64,000 nucleotides of DNA, from the NCBI RefSeq assembly GCF_023278365.1, contig NZ_CP075338.1:496001-560000 (forward strand). Direction: 5' to 3'. Below, in pieces: positions 52,931-60,635 of the stretch (positions within the stretch are counted from its first letter, which is position 1; each line of letters starts with the position of its first letter). The stretch is from Epilithonimonas zeae. GTDB taxonomy: Bacteria; Bacteroidota; Bacteroidia; Flavobacteriales; Weeksellaceae. The notes under the pieces were generated by a model. It worked only from the letters and a program-made list of their open reading frames with translations, was not told the DNA's origin and did not search any database. Both the position numbers and the translations under genes were made by a program.

Positions 52931-54316
52931 ATGTCCAAAAAGAAAGTAACCATTGTATTTGATATTGGAAAGACCAATAAAAAATTCTTTTTATTTGATA
53001 AGAATTATCAAGAAGTTGTTAGGGAATATACAGAATTGCCTCTGACAACGGACGAAGATGGTTATCCCACAGAAGACCTTCCGGCTTTGCAAAATTGGAT
53101 CAAAGAAAATTTTCATAACATCCTTGAAAATGATGAATATGAAGTAAAAGCTATTAATTTTTCCACTTACGGAGCAAGTTTTGTACATCTGGATCAAAAA
53201 GGAAATGTTCTCACGCCTTTATACAATTACACCAAACCAATGGATCAAGAGATTCTTGATCTGTTCTATGAAAAGCACGGTGACAAATTGAAAATTTCCC
53301 GTGAAACAGCTTCTCCACAAGCAGGAATGCTCAATTCCGGTTTACAGTTGTTTTGGTTAAAATATAAGCATCCTGAAGTTTTTAAGAAAATCCGTTACAG
53401 TCTGCATTTGCCACAATATTTATCCTATTTATTTACTGGAATTTGCGTGTCGGAATTTACTTCAATCGGCTGTCATACCAATCTTTGGGATTATGATAAA
53501 AATGATTACCACAATTGGGTTTATGAAGAAGAAATTGATGTTTTGTTACCACCAATTGTACCAACCTCTGCGAGTATCAATACGTCTTACAGAAATAAAA
53601 AAATTAAAATCGGTGTTGGGATCCACGATAGTTCTTCAGCATTGTTACCATACATTTTAAGCAAAAAGGATCCCTTTTTATTGTTATCAACAGGAACCTG
53701 GAGCATTTCTCTCAATCCATTTAATGATGAAAGTCTGACTGATGAAGATATCGAAAATAATTGTCTCAATTATATGCGAATCGACGGAAAACGTGTGAAA
53801 GCTTCTCGTTTTTTTATGGGAAATGAATATAGGATTCAGGTTGAGAAGTTGTGTACTTACTATGGCAAAGAATATGGGGCTCACAGAGAAGTTCAGTTTG
53901 ATCAGGATTTGTATCTACATTTGATGAAGCACAAAGCGGTTTATTTCCGTTTCGAAGGTATTATTTTGAAAAGAAAAATGATTACAGAAACCGACCTGAA
54001 TTCGTTTTCAACATTTGAAGAAGCTTATCATCAACTGATGATAGAACTGATGGATTTACAGATTCACACAATAACGAATGCTATTGGAAACTCAGAAATC
54101 AAAAATATTTATATCGATGGCGGATTCACGGATAATGATGTCTTTATGAAGCTGATGTCGCATCATTTCCAGCATTACAATGTGATGTCCACGCATTCTC
54201 CGCTTGGGTCAGCTTTGGGTGCTTCGATGGTCATCTCGAATAAGAAAATAGACGAAACATTTCTACAGCAACATTATCAGATGAAAGTGCTTCAACCGTT
54301 AATTTTTAATCTATAA
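52931..54316 (+). CDS. rhaB: FGGY-family rhamnulokinase
   Basis: A 461-residue cytoplasmic kinase. The N-terminal phosphate loop is FDIGKTNKKFFLFD (residues about 9-22). INFSTYGASFVHLD, GVGIHDSSSALLPY and LLLSTGTWSISLNPF are FGGY-type adenosine and sugar-binding segments, and IYIDGGFTDNDVF is near the C-terminus. It phosphorylates L-rhamnulose to L-rhamnulose-1-phosphate, the substrate of the aldolase at 49068. The sugar specificity is inferred from position between the isomerase and the lactate dehydrogenase genes; by family alone xylulokinase- or fuculokinase-like activity cannot be excluded. Confidence 0.88.
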   Translation: MSKKKVTIVFDIGKTNKKFFLFDKNYQEVVREYTELPLTTDEDGYPTEDLPALQNWIKENFHNILENDEYEVKAINFSTYGASFVHLDQKGNVLTPLYNYTKPMDQEILDLFYEKHGDKLKISRETASPQAGMLNSGLQLFWLKYKHPEVFKKIRYSLHLPQYLSYLFTGICVSEFTSIGCHTNLWDYDKNDYHNWVYEEEIDVLLPPIVPTSASINTSYRNKKIKIGVGIHDSSSALLPYILSKKDPFLLLSTGTWSISLNPFNDESLTDEDIENNCLNYMRIDGKRVKASRFFMGNEYRIQVEKLCTYYGKEYGAHREVQFDQDLYLHLMKHKAVYFRFEGIILKRKMITETDLNSFSTFEEAYHQLMIELMDLQIHTITNAIGNSEIKNIYIDGGFTDNDVFMKLMSHHFQHYNVMSTHSPLGSALGASMVISNKKIDETFLQQHYQMKVLQPLIFNL

Positions 54317-54319
54317 ATT

Positions 54320-54373
54320 TTGTTGTTGGTTAATAGTTGTCAGTTGATAGCAAATCTCAAAAACCAACAACAA
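54320..54373. repeat. GTTGTCAGTTG-type repeat, copy 2, with inverted repeat
   Basis: TTGTTGTTGGTT (54320-54331) and AACCAACAACAA (54362-54373) are perfect 12-bp arms. The inner AGTTGTCAGTTGATAG resembles 51190-51207. It lies between the kinase stop and the lactate dehydrogenase start. Confidence 0.5.
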
Positions 54374-54397
54374 TCAACCAACAACCACCAACCAATT

Positions 54398-55549
54398 ATG
54401 TCATTTCCATTTGATACCAAATATGCATCGCTTGAACTTTTAATTGAAAAGGCAAAAAAAAGAATGCCTCGTTTCGCTTTCGAATATCTGGATGGCGGTT
54501 GTAATGAGAATATTAATCGAGATAGAAATACAACTGAATTAAGAGAAGTTTTACTTCGTCCGCGCTATTTGGATAACAATTTTGCTGAAGCCAATATGGA
54601 AACGGAATTATTTGGTGTCAAATATTCTGCACCATTCGGGATTTCACCTGTTGGATTGCAAGGTTTGATGTGGCCCAATGCTCCGGAGATTTTGGCGAAA
54701 GCCGCTTTCAAACATAATATTCCATTCATTCTAAGTACCGTTACAACAAGCAGTATCGAAAGAATTGCTGAATTGACCGAAGGAAAAGCGTGGTATCAGT
54801 TATATCATCCAAGAGAAGAATGGTTACGTGACGACATTCTAAATCGTTGCGAAGCTTCTGGTTATGATGTGCTTTGCGTATTGTCCGATGTTCCGACGTT
54901 TGGTTACAGAGCCAAGGAAATCCGAAATGGTTTGGCAATGCCTCCTCAATTGAATTTCAGAAATGTTTCTCAGGCTTTGGCAAAACCTCAATGGTGTCTT
55001 GAAATGCTGAAACACGGTGTTCCGAGTTTCAAAACGATGGATAAGTATATGGATAATAATATGAACGTGAAACAGTTGGGACAGTTTATGAACTCGACTT
55101 TTTCCGGCAGATTGAATTCAGATAGATTAAAACAAATCCGTGATAAATGGAAGGGAAAATTAGTGATTAAAGGTGTTGCTTCCGATGAAGATGCGGCGGA
55201 AGCTGTTCGTCTCGGTTTCGACGGAATGATTATTTCCAACCACGGTGGAAGGCAGTTGGACGCTGGGGAATCTACAATTGCTGTGGTAAAAGAAATCAGT
55301 GAAAAATATAAAAATCAAATCAAAGTAATGATGGACAGCGGTGTGAGAACCGGTCCTGATGTGGCGCGTGCCTTGAGTTGTGGCGCCGAATTTACCTTTA
55401 TGGGCAGAACGTTTATGTACGCTGTAGGTGCTTTAGGAGAAAAGGGCGGTGATCATATTATCGAGATGCTCAAGATGCAATTCCGACAAGTGATGGAGCA
55501 GGTTTGCTGTGAGAAACCTGAAGATTTACAAAATTTCAGAGTAAAATAA
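54398..55549 (+). CDS. lldD: FMN-dependent L-lactate dehydrogenase
   Basis: A 383-residue alpha-hydroxy-acid dehydrogenase. It has the family TIM barrel: FEYLDGGCNENINRDRN, SAPFGISPVGLQGLMWP, AKAAFKHNIPFILSTVTTSSIE and WYQLYHPRE. The catalytic ISNHGGRQLD carries the active-site His and substrate-binding Arg, and MDSGVRTGPDVARAL with FMGRTFMYAVGA contacts FMN phosphate. It oxidises L-lactate to pyruvate and feeds electrons to the respiratory chain. L-lactate is the product of the dehydrogenase half of the enzyme at 49068, so it completes the route to central metabolism. The start at 54398 is preferred over an upstream in-frame TTG because that stretch is repeat-derived. Confidence 0.92.
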   Translation: MSFPFDTKYASLELLIEKAKKRMPRFAFEYLDGGCNENINRDRNTTELREVLLRPRYLDNNFAEANMETELFGVKYSAPFGISPVGLQGLMWPNAPEILAKAAFKHNIPFILSTVTTSSIERIAELTEGKAWYQLYHPREEWLRDDILNRCEASGYDVLCVLSDVPTFGYRAKEIRNGLAMPPQLNFRNVSQALAKPQWCLEMLKHGVPSFKTMDKYMDNNMNVKQLGQFMNSTFSGRLNSDRLKQIRDKWKGKLVIKGVASDEDAAEAVRLGFDGMIISNHGGRQLDAGESTIAVVKEISEKYKNQIKVMMDSGVRTGPDVARALSCGAEFTFMGRTFMYAVGALGEKGGDHIIEMLKMQFRQVMEQVCCEKPEDLQNFRVK

Positions 55550-55579
55550 TTAGTTGTTTGTTTAAGTTTATTCTACTCA

Positions 55580-55607
55580 GACGGGCTTTATCAAGTCCGT
55601 TTTTTTG
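55580..55607 (+). terminator. Terminator after lldD
   Basis: ACGGGCTT/AAGTCCGT stem (one wobble) around TATC, followed by seven T. It ends the rhamnose catabolic run. Confidence 0.85.
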
Positions 55608-55668
55608 TCTAAATTCAAGAGAATTCTAGAATAGAATTGGAGTTGAGCTCCGTAGGATCAGAACAAAA

Positions 55669-56715
55669 TCACAGAGATTCTCTCTCAATAAATTTGAAAA
55701 CATTATTCACCTGTTCTTTTTTATTTTTCAAAACCATATAAGCTGCAGACTCTGCCATCGCTTTGAAATCCGTTGTGACGACGGTGATTCCCAATAGTTC
55801 TTTCAGAGGTGTTTCGTTATAGGAAATAATGCCAATGTCTTCACCTAATTTCAGATTTTTCTGTCGGATTTGCTTAACAAGATTTACCAAATCGCGCTCT
55901 TGGATGGTGATGAAAAGGTCTTTATCCTGCAGTTCCATATCAGGGTAAACTTCGTCCAGAATTTCATAGTCCAGTTTATAATCTTTGCAGAATTGTTCAA
56001 ACCCGTGAACAATGCGGAAAGGGTAGGGATGAACCGATTTTGCAGGATAAACCAGAATCAGTTTTTCATATTTTTTTATTTTTTCAAGACCTTCCTTTAA
56101 TGCGTTGTAAATATCGTGCTCAAAATCCTGAAAAATCGTTCCGTATTCGCCGGAGATATTCGGTTTGGTATTATCCAGAAGCAGAAGTTTGTTCTTCGGG
56201 ATTTTTTCGATGATGTCAATAACTTCTTTTGTAGAGCTTGTATGCTTGGAGTTTTCGTCGCGGAAGTGCGGCATTATCACATAATAATCATAGACGCCGA
56301 GATTCTTTTTCAAGGCATTGATGAAGAGTGTTTCGTCGCAGTGATAAATATACATTTCCACATTACCTTTACTGCCAATCGCATCCACAAAATAATTATA
56401 AATCATCATTTTGTAAGTACTGGACTTATTAATCAGAAAAAAGATGTTGATGCTGTCACTCTTATTGATTCTCGAGATGTAGTAACCTTTCCCTTTTACA
56501 GACTCGATGATTTGTCTTTTTCTTAGTTCTTTGTAAGCCTTTTCCACCGTGTCTCTAGAGAGAAAACAGGATTCACTCAGCTCATTGATGGACGGGATTT
56601 TTTCCCCGATTTTGATGTCTCCGGCGTCAATTCCATTAAGTATAGAGTCCACAATCTGTTTATATTTTGGCACTCTGGAATTTTCATTGATTTGAATTTC
56701 TAATATTTCAGACAT
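55669..56715 (-). CDS. GntR-type regulator with LacI-like sugar-binding domain
   Basis: A 348-residue regulator. The N-terminal winged helix of the GntR family (about 1-75) has VPKYKQIVDSILNGI, IGEKIPSINELSESCFLSRDTVEKAYKELRKRQII and GKGYYIS. The C-terminal part (about 90-348) resembles a periplasmic-binding/LacI sensor with INIFFLINKSSTYKMMIYNYF, YYVIMPHF, LLLLDN and GIISYNETPLKELLGITVVTTDF. The ATG at 56715 is preferred over an upstream TTG at 56727. This is the AraR-like fusion layout, where sugar binding releases the repressor from a palindrome. Being beside the rhamnose genes it likely senses rhamnose or a derivative (inference). The palindrome before rhaT is a candidate site. Confidence 0.85.
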   Translation of the reverse strand: MSEILEIQINENSRVPKYKQIVDSILNGIDAGDIKIGEKIPSINELSESCFLSRDTVEKAYKELRKRQIIESVKGKGYYISRINKSDSINIFFLINKSSTYKMMIYNYFVDAIGSKGNVEMYIYHCDETLFINALKKNLGVYDYYVIMPHFRDENSKHTSSTKEVIDIIEKIPKNKLLLLDNTKPNISGEYGTIFQDFEHDIYNALKEGLEKIKKYEKLILVYPAKSVHPYPFRIVHGFEQFCKDYKLDYEILDEVYPDMELQDKDLFITIQERDLVNLVKQIRQKNLKLGEDIGIISYNETPLKELLGITVVTTDFKAMAESAAYMVLKNKKEQVNNVFKFIERESL

Positions 56716-56836
56716 CGGATTAAGCAATGTTAATGTTTTATGTTGATAAATTCAATTTGGGTTATTAGTGTTTCAAAATCTAAGACAAGTTACAAATTTT
56801 ATATCAATTGGTTAAATTTCTATTTTAATTAAATGA

Positions 56837-58225
56837 TTAACGCACCAAGTCATTGACATAAACTTCGATATTGAGATAATTGCTTTGCGTTTTATTGAAT
56901 TTCAATGCATCAGATGAATCATTAGGATCAAGTCCCATTTTCAGTTCAGCAACATCGGGAATGCCATCAGAATCCGAATCTTTCAAAGCATCAATCTTTA
57001 GGAAATCGTCAATGCCATTATTGCTTAGCGGCAAATCATTTTCGGTGAAAACATAGATTCCCTTTTTTCCCAAGGATTGAACTTCCGAAATAATCAACTC
57101 ATCGACATCATCACGTTTTGGAAAGCTGGCGCCGGCATTTTTGATGACATCATCAAACGCCTGCGTAGCAGATAAATCTGTTTTTGCAAAAGGATATTGA
57201 AATGGTGAATCCATAAAAACAACAGGCGTTTCACCCGGAAAACCTTCGGAATTATGAGGAACCAATTGACCATCCAAAATGCCGTTTTTATTGTTGTCAA
57301 AATAATTCCCGGATTCATAAAGATGAAAAGTGTTTGTTCCTCTGCTGAACGGTGTTTTACGGTCTTCCAAAGTCAGTGGTCCCCCTATAAAATAATTGTT
57401 GATGATATTAACTTCAGATTTCTGCACAGAACCGCCCATAATGTAGCCATCACCCGAAACGGTATGACCGTTCTTGTTGCCAAGATTTCCGAAATTGTAA
57501 ATGATATTATTGACAAACTCATTTTTACCCTTCACTTTCGGATTACGGGTTTTGTTGCTGGCATAAAGTGATTTGATAATGCTAATGCTACCATTCGTCT
57601 GAATCAATCCACCTGCCGAATGATTATAGAGATGCAATCCCTGCGCAATAATCGAATTCTGAAGCGTAATACTGTCAGGTTCTGTGCCGCGCTTGTCCCA
57701 GTTGATGGAAAAAACCTCGTCCATTGACCAGGAAATTGAAAGATGGTCTAGCATTATATTTTTACCGTTCGATATTCCGGAAGCATCGGTATTATTGGAT
57801 GGTTTATTCTTATTCCCGAGACGTATTTTCAAATATCTGGCAATGGTATCATCGGCTCCGCTGAAAGACACTTTTTCACCATAGAGAAAAATACCTTTTC
57901 CCGGCGCGGTCTGTCCCGCAATTGTAATGTTTTTAGAAACCGTAACCGGACTTTTCAACTCGACAATTCCATCAACAGAGAAAACTACAAATCGCCCGGG
58001 CTGGCTCACAGCGTCGCGAAAAGAACCTTTACCACGATCATTCAGATTGCTAACAATATAAACTTCTGGTTTTGCTGACGCTCTCGCACCTTTTGCAAAT
58101 TTTCCAAAACCTTCCGCTCCGGGGAAAGCAATCGTTTTTGGACGGATTGTCCTGGCATTCTCAAGATTTTGGGATTGACAACAAATAGATAAATACGAAA
58201 TGACGATAATTGCTATTTTTTTCAT
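56837..58225 (-). CDS. PL1-type pectate lyase lipoprotein
   Basis: A 462-residue single-domain lyase. The lipoprotein-like signal ends LSIC with Cys near residue 15-16. The PL1-like beta-helix follows: FPGAEGFGKFAKGARASAKPEVYIVSNLNDRGKGSFRDAVS, ITIAGQTAPGKGIFL, LDHLSISWSMDEVFSINW and HNHSAGGLIQ. A DSDSDGIPDVAELKMG calcium-type segment ends the protein. It is closely similar to the N-terminal half of the T9SS lyase at 25892 but lacks FN3, LamG and sorting domains. It is probably held at the outer membrane or periplasm, acting on smaller oligomers. It lies in a leftward unit and has a CAGGAT-type promoter. Confidence 0.9.
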   Translation of the reverse strand: MKKIAIIVISYLSICCQSQNLENARTIRPKTIAFPGAEGFGKFAKGARASAKPEVYIVSNLNDRGKGSFRDAVSQPGRFVVFSVDGIVELKSPVTVSKNITIAGQTAPGKGIFLYGEKVSFSGADDTIARYLKIRLGNKNKPSNNTDASGISNGKNIMLDHLSISWSMDEVFSINWDKRGTEPDSITLQNSIIAQGLHLYNHSAGGLIQTNGSISIIKSLYASNKTRNPKVKGKNEFVNNIIYNFGNLGNKNGHTVSGDGYIMGGSVQKSEVNIINNYFIGGPLTLEDRKTPFSRGTNTFHLYESGNYFDNNKNGILDGQLVPHNSEGFPGETPVVFMDSPFQYPFAKTDLSATQAFDDVIKNAGASFPKRDDVDELIISEVQSLGKKGIYVFTENDLPLSNNGIDDFLKIDALKDSDSDGIPDVAELKMGLDPNDSSDALKFNKTQSNYLNIEVYVNDLVR

Positions 58226-58241
58226 AACTGATAATAGATGA

Positions 58242-58286
58242 ACAAGTTATTATCTTAACCTTATTAAATCGTCCTGCACTGTGCTG
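58242..58286 (-). promoter_or_regulatory. CAGGAT direct-repeat promoter of the second PL1
   Basis: Leftward CAGCAC-AGTG-CAGGAC-GA, 10-bp period, with TAACTTGT 20 bp further (58249-58242). It is the weakest -7 match of the six, but the geometry is exact. Confidence 0.5.
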
Positions 58287-58354
58287 TAAATAAAAAGTCT
58301 GCCATTGCTGACAGACTTCAAATTAAAAATATGAACGTAAAATTAAAGTAATAT

Positions 58355-60490
58355 TTAAGGCATCTTTTTGAACCCTTCCGCTTTTATTTTCCAGGTTCCG
58401 TCTTTCGGGAAACCGGGAAATTGTCCTGTAGAATTATCCCAACCTTCCAGCATCATTGCAACGGTCGTCAGAATACCACCATTTCCGGGAAGATAAATTC
58501 TCAGTCTACCATCCTGAAAATTATGTCCGTTCTTAAGGTATGTATTGGTCTGAACATCCATAAATAAAGCATCCAACGCTTTGTTCGGAAGTCCTAGTCT
58601 CGCTGCATTCATTGCTGTCATCGGGAAATCCCAACCCCACGTGTGACCCCAGTTCCATCTGTCCCAAACGATGTCGAGCGTGTTTTTCATTATTTTTTTA
58701 TCCAATTTCGGAGATTCGGGAACCATTCCCAAAGCTCCTAAAACTGCAGGATGATCGGTCATCCATTTTGGAAATGTGAAAGAATCTTTCGCCGATTCTG
58801 TCGATAAATAGACTCCATCCTGAACCGGAAGCGGAGCTAATTTATTAATCACATCATCCCACTTTTTATCTCTCGACTCTCCTAATCTTTCTTTCCATTT
58901 TTGCGCCACTTTCAACGCCCAGTCCCAGTACGCAACTTCATAAGTCGGGTTAAAAGTATCTTTCGCGGGGAAAACTTCCTGTGCTGGAATGACACCTTTT
59001 CCTAAGTTGTAACGGTTTTTTTCTTTATCATAAGTTGCATAATCAGCCATAAATTCTGCTGTTGCAAAAACCAGATCCTTATATTTTTCCAACACTTTTT
59101 TGTCTTTGTTGTGACGGTACAAAAGTTCGGTCATATAAATCAAATGCGGTTGTTCCCAGATCAGAAATGCGGCTACGGAAGACGGACTTTCATTACCATC
59201 ATTATCAGACATTTTAATCCAGCGAACACCTTTATAGCCTTGTCTTTCCGCTAATTTTTTTGCTTTTTCAAACGACCTGAAATAATAATCCAGCTGTTTT
59301 TCCAGAATCTCCGGTCTTCCCCACAACGCGAAATGAACGCCGTGCCACCAGTGCATTTCTGTGTGTGGTTTTCCGTACCAGCTGTTAAATGTTAAACCTG
59401 TTTCCTGCGGCGGATTGCTTCCTCCGCACTGAACTTTTGTTAAATATTCTGACAAAACAATTCTGCGCTCCAGTTCGTTGGCTCTTTTATCCGTACTTCC
59501 TTCAAAATCGACAGCTGCACCGCTTTCCCAAAAGTTTTTCCAACCTGAAATACTTTCTTTTTCAGCATCAGCAAATAAACTTTTACTTGATTTTTGATTT
59601 TTCTCTGAAAACTCAACAGTCAATTCAACCGTTTTGTTTTTTGATGAAGGTTCGTAAACGAAATAATGTTTGCCTGCTTCACTTAATTTTCCATCGGTAA
59701 AATACATTTGCGTAAAATAATCCGCAGTCTGCAACTGATGCTCAATTAATCCCTGTGTTGAGTTTGATGAAACAATTTTTGTCGAATGTTTATCTGTGTT
59801 TCCGTAGAAAGCCGCTTCATCCAAAAACTGTCCGCTTGGATAAGGATATTTTATAAAAACTTTGAGTCTCTTTTGCTTTACCAAATCCGATTCGATTTTA
59901 ACACCAATTTTATCTGAATTTTGGAAAGAAGCCGTCCAGACTTTTACAGGAGTTCCTTCTAAAGAAAATTCACTGGTGATAATTCCCGTCCACAAATCAA
60001 TTTTCTGATTGATATTCTGTAAATCTGCAACCTGTGCTTTTTGTCCGTTCTTTTTAATCAGTTCAATCCCAACATTCCCCAACTGCAGACGATGTTGATT
60101 GACTCTGAAATATTCAACTGCCTTTTTGTTGCGTTCCGGTTCCTTGATTTGAACACTGTACAACGCTTTTCTTCCGTCATTATTAAAATCGTAAGGCTTT
60201 AAAGTCTCCTCGAATTTGAAATTTTCGGTATTCGGAAAACTGTTCCAGCCCCATTCTGACTGCGTTCCCAAAGAAACCCCGTTTTTGTAATATTCAGGGA
60301 ACGACTGCATTCCGGTGATGTCAACCGTGTAAGCAAATTTTCCGTTTCCAACCGTCAAAGTTGATAAAGTATCTGCTTTTACATTGACGATATTATGTCG
60401 CTGAACGACTTTTTTACGGTCGATTTTCTGAGCATTCAGGGACGAAAGCTCGATGCAGAAAAGACTCAGATATATTGCAATTTTCTTCAT
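58355..60490 (-). CDS. Exported six-hairpin glycosidase of GH65-like type
   Basis: A 711-residue protein with a signal peptide (about 1-20, ends LNAQ). An N-terminal beta-sandwich (about 30-290) includes VGNGKFAYTVDITGMQSFPEYY and ELTVEFSEK. An (alpha/alpha)6 barrel (about 310-700) includes LTFNSWYGKPHTEMHWWHGVHFALWGRPEIL, FLIWEQPHLIYMTELLYR, FNPTYEVAYWDWAL and WGHTWGWDFPMTAMNAARLG. The fold and the TxMHWWH segment resemble GH65-like enzymes, and Glu in PTYEVAYW is a candidate catalytic acid. The substrate is not shown; an RG-I or RG-II side-chain sugar is likely from context. An R2 repeat lies upstream. Confidence 0.72.
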   Translation of the reverse strand: MKKIAIYLSLFCIELSSLNAQKIDRKKVVQRHNIVNVKADTLSTLTVGNGKFAYTVDITGMQSFPEYYKNGVSLGTQSEWGWNSFPNTENFKFEETLKPYDFNNDGRKALYSVQIKEPERNKKAVEYFRVNQHRLQLGNVGIELIKKNGQKAQVADLQNINQKIDLWTGIITSEFSLEGTPVKVWTASFQNSDKIGVKIESDLVKQKRLKVFIKYPYPSGQFLDEAAFYGNTDKHSTKIVSSNSTQGLIEHQLQTADYFTQMYFTDGKLSEAGKHYFVYEPSSKNKTVELTVEFSEKNQKSSKSLFADAEKESISGWKNFWESGAAVDFEGSTDKRANELERRIVLSEYLTKVQCGGSNPPQETGLTFNSWYGKPHTEMHWWHGVHFALWGRPEILEKQLDYYFRSFEKAKKLAERQGYKGVRWIKMSDNDGNESPSSVAAFLIWEQPHLIYMTELLYRHNKDKKVLEKYKDLVFATAEFMADYATYDKEKNRYNLGKGVIPAQEVFPAKDTFNPTYEVAYWDWALKVAQKWKERLGESRDKKWDDVINKLAPLPVQDGVYLSTESAKDSFTFPKWMTDHPAVLGALGMVPESPKLDKKIMKNTLDIVWDRWNWGHTWGWDFPMTAMNAARLGLPNKALDALFMDVQTNTYLKNGHNFQDGRLRIYLPGNGGILTTVAMMLEGWDNSTGQFPGFPKDGTWKIKAEGFKKMP

Positions 60491-60517
60491 TTTAAATTTT
60501 TATTTTATGTTTTCACG

Positions 60518-60611
60518 TTTGTCATTCTGAACATAAACCGAAGGTTTACGAACGTAGTTCAGTGAAGAATCTCAATTTTCCAATAGATTTCTCGTTCCTC
60601 GGAATGACAAA
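60518..60611. repeat. Intergenic repeat family R2, copy 4
   Basis: GTTTGTCATTCTGAAC... to ...CTCGGAATGACAAAC, with terminal inverted repeats. A block AATAGATTTCTCGTTCCTCG is shared almost exactly with copy 2 at 34804. Confidence 0.75.
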
Positions 60612-60635
60612 CCGTCAACTATATTTTATTTATCA

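Noticed and set aside
54320..54397. 26-residue N-terminal extension of the lactate dehydrogenase
   Set aside because: It translates a low-complexity repeat with a 12-bp inverted repeat, and the family's usual length is met from the ATG at 54398.
29227..55549. Pectin locus as a recent horizontal transfer
   Set aside because: Base composition, promoter boxes and repeats look like the rest of the window, and no mobility genes or flanking repeats suggest an insertion.
3403..60611. Scattered repeats as a CRISPR array
   Set aside because: The copies are kilobases apart, have no regular spacers and no cas genes are present.
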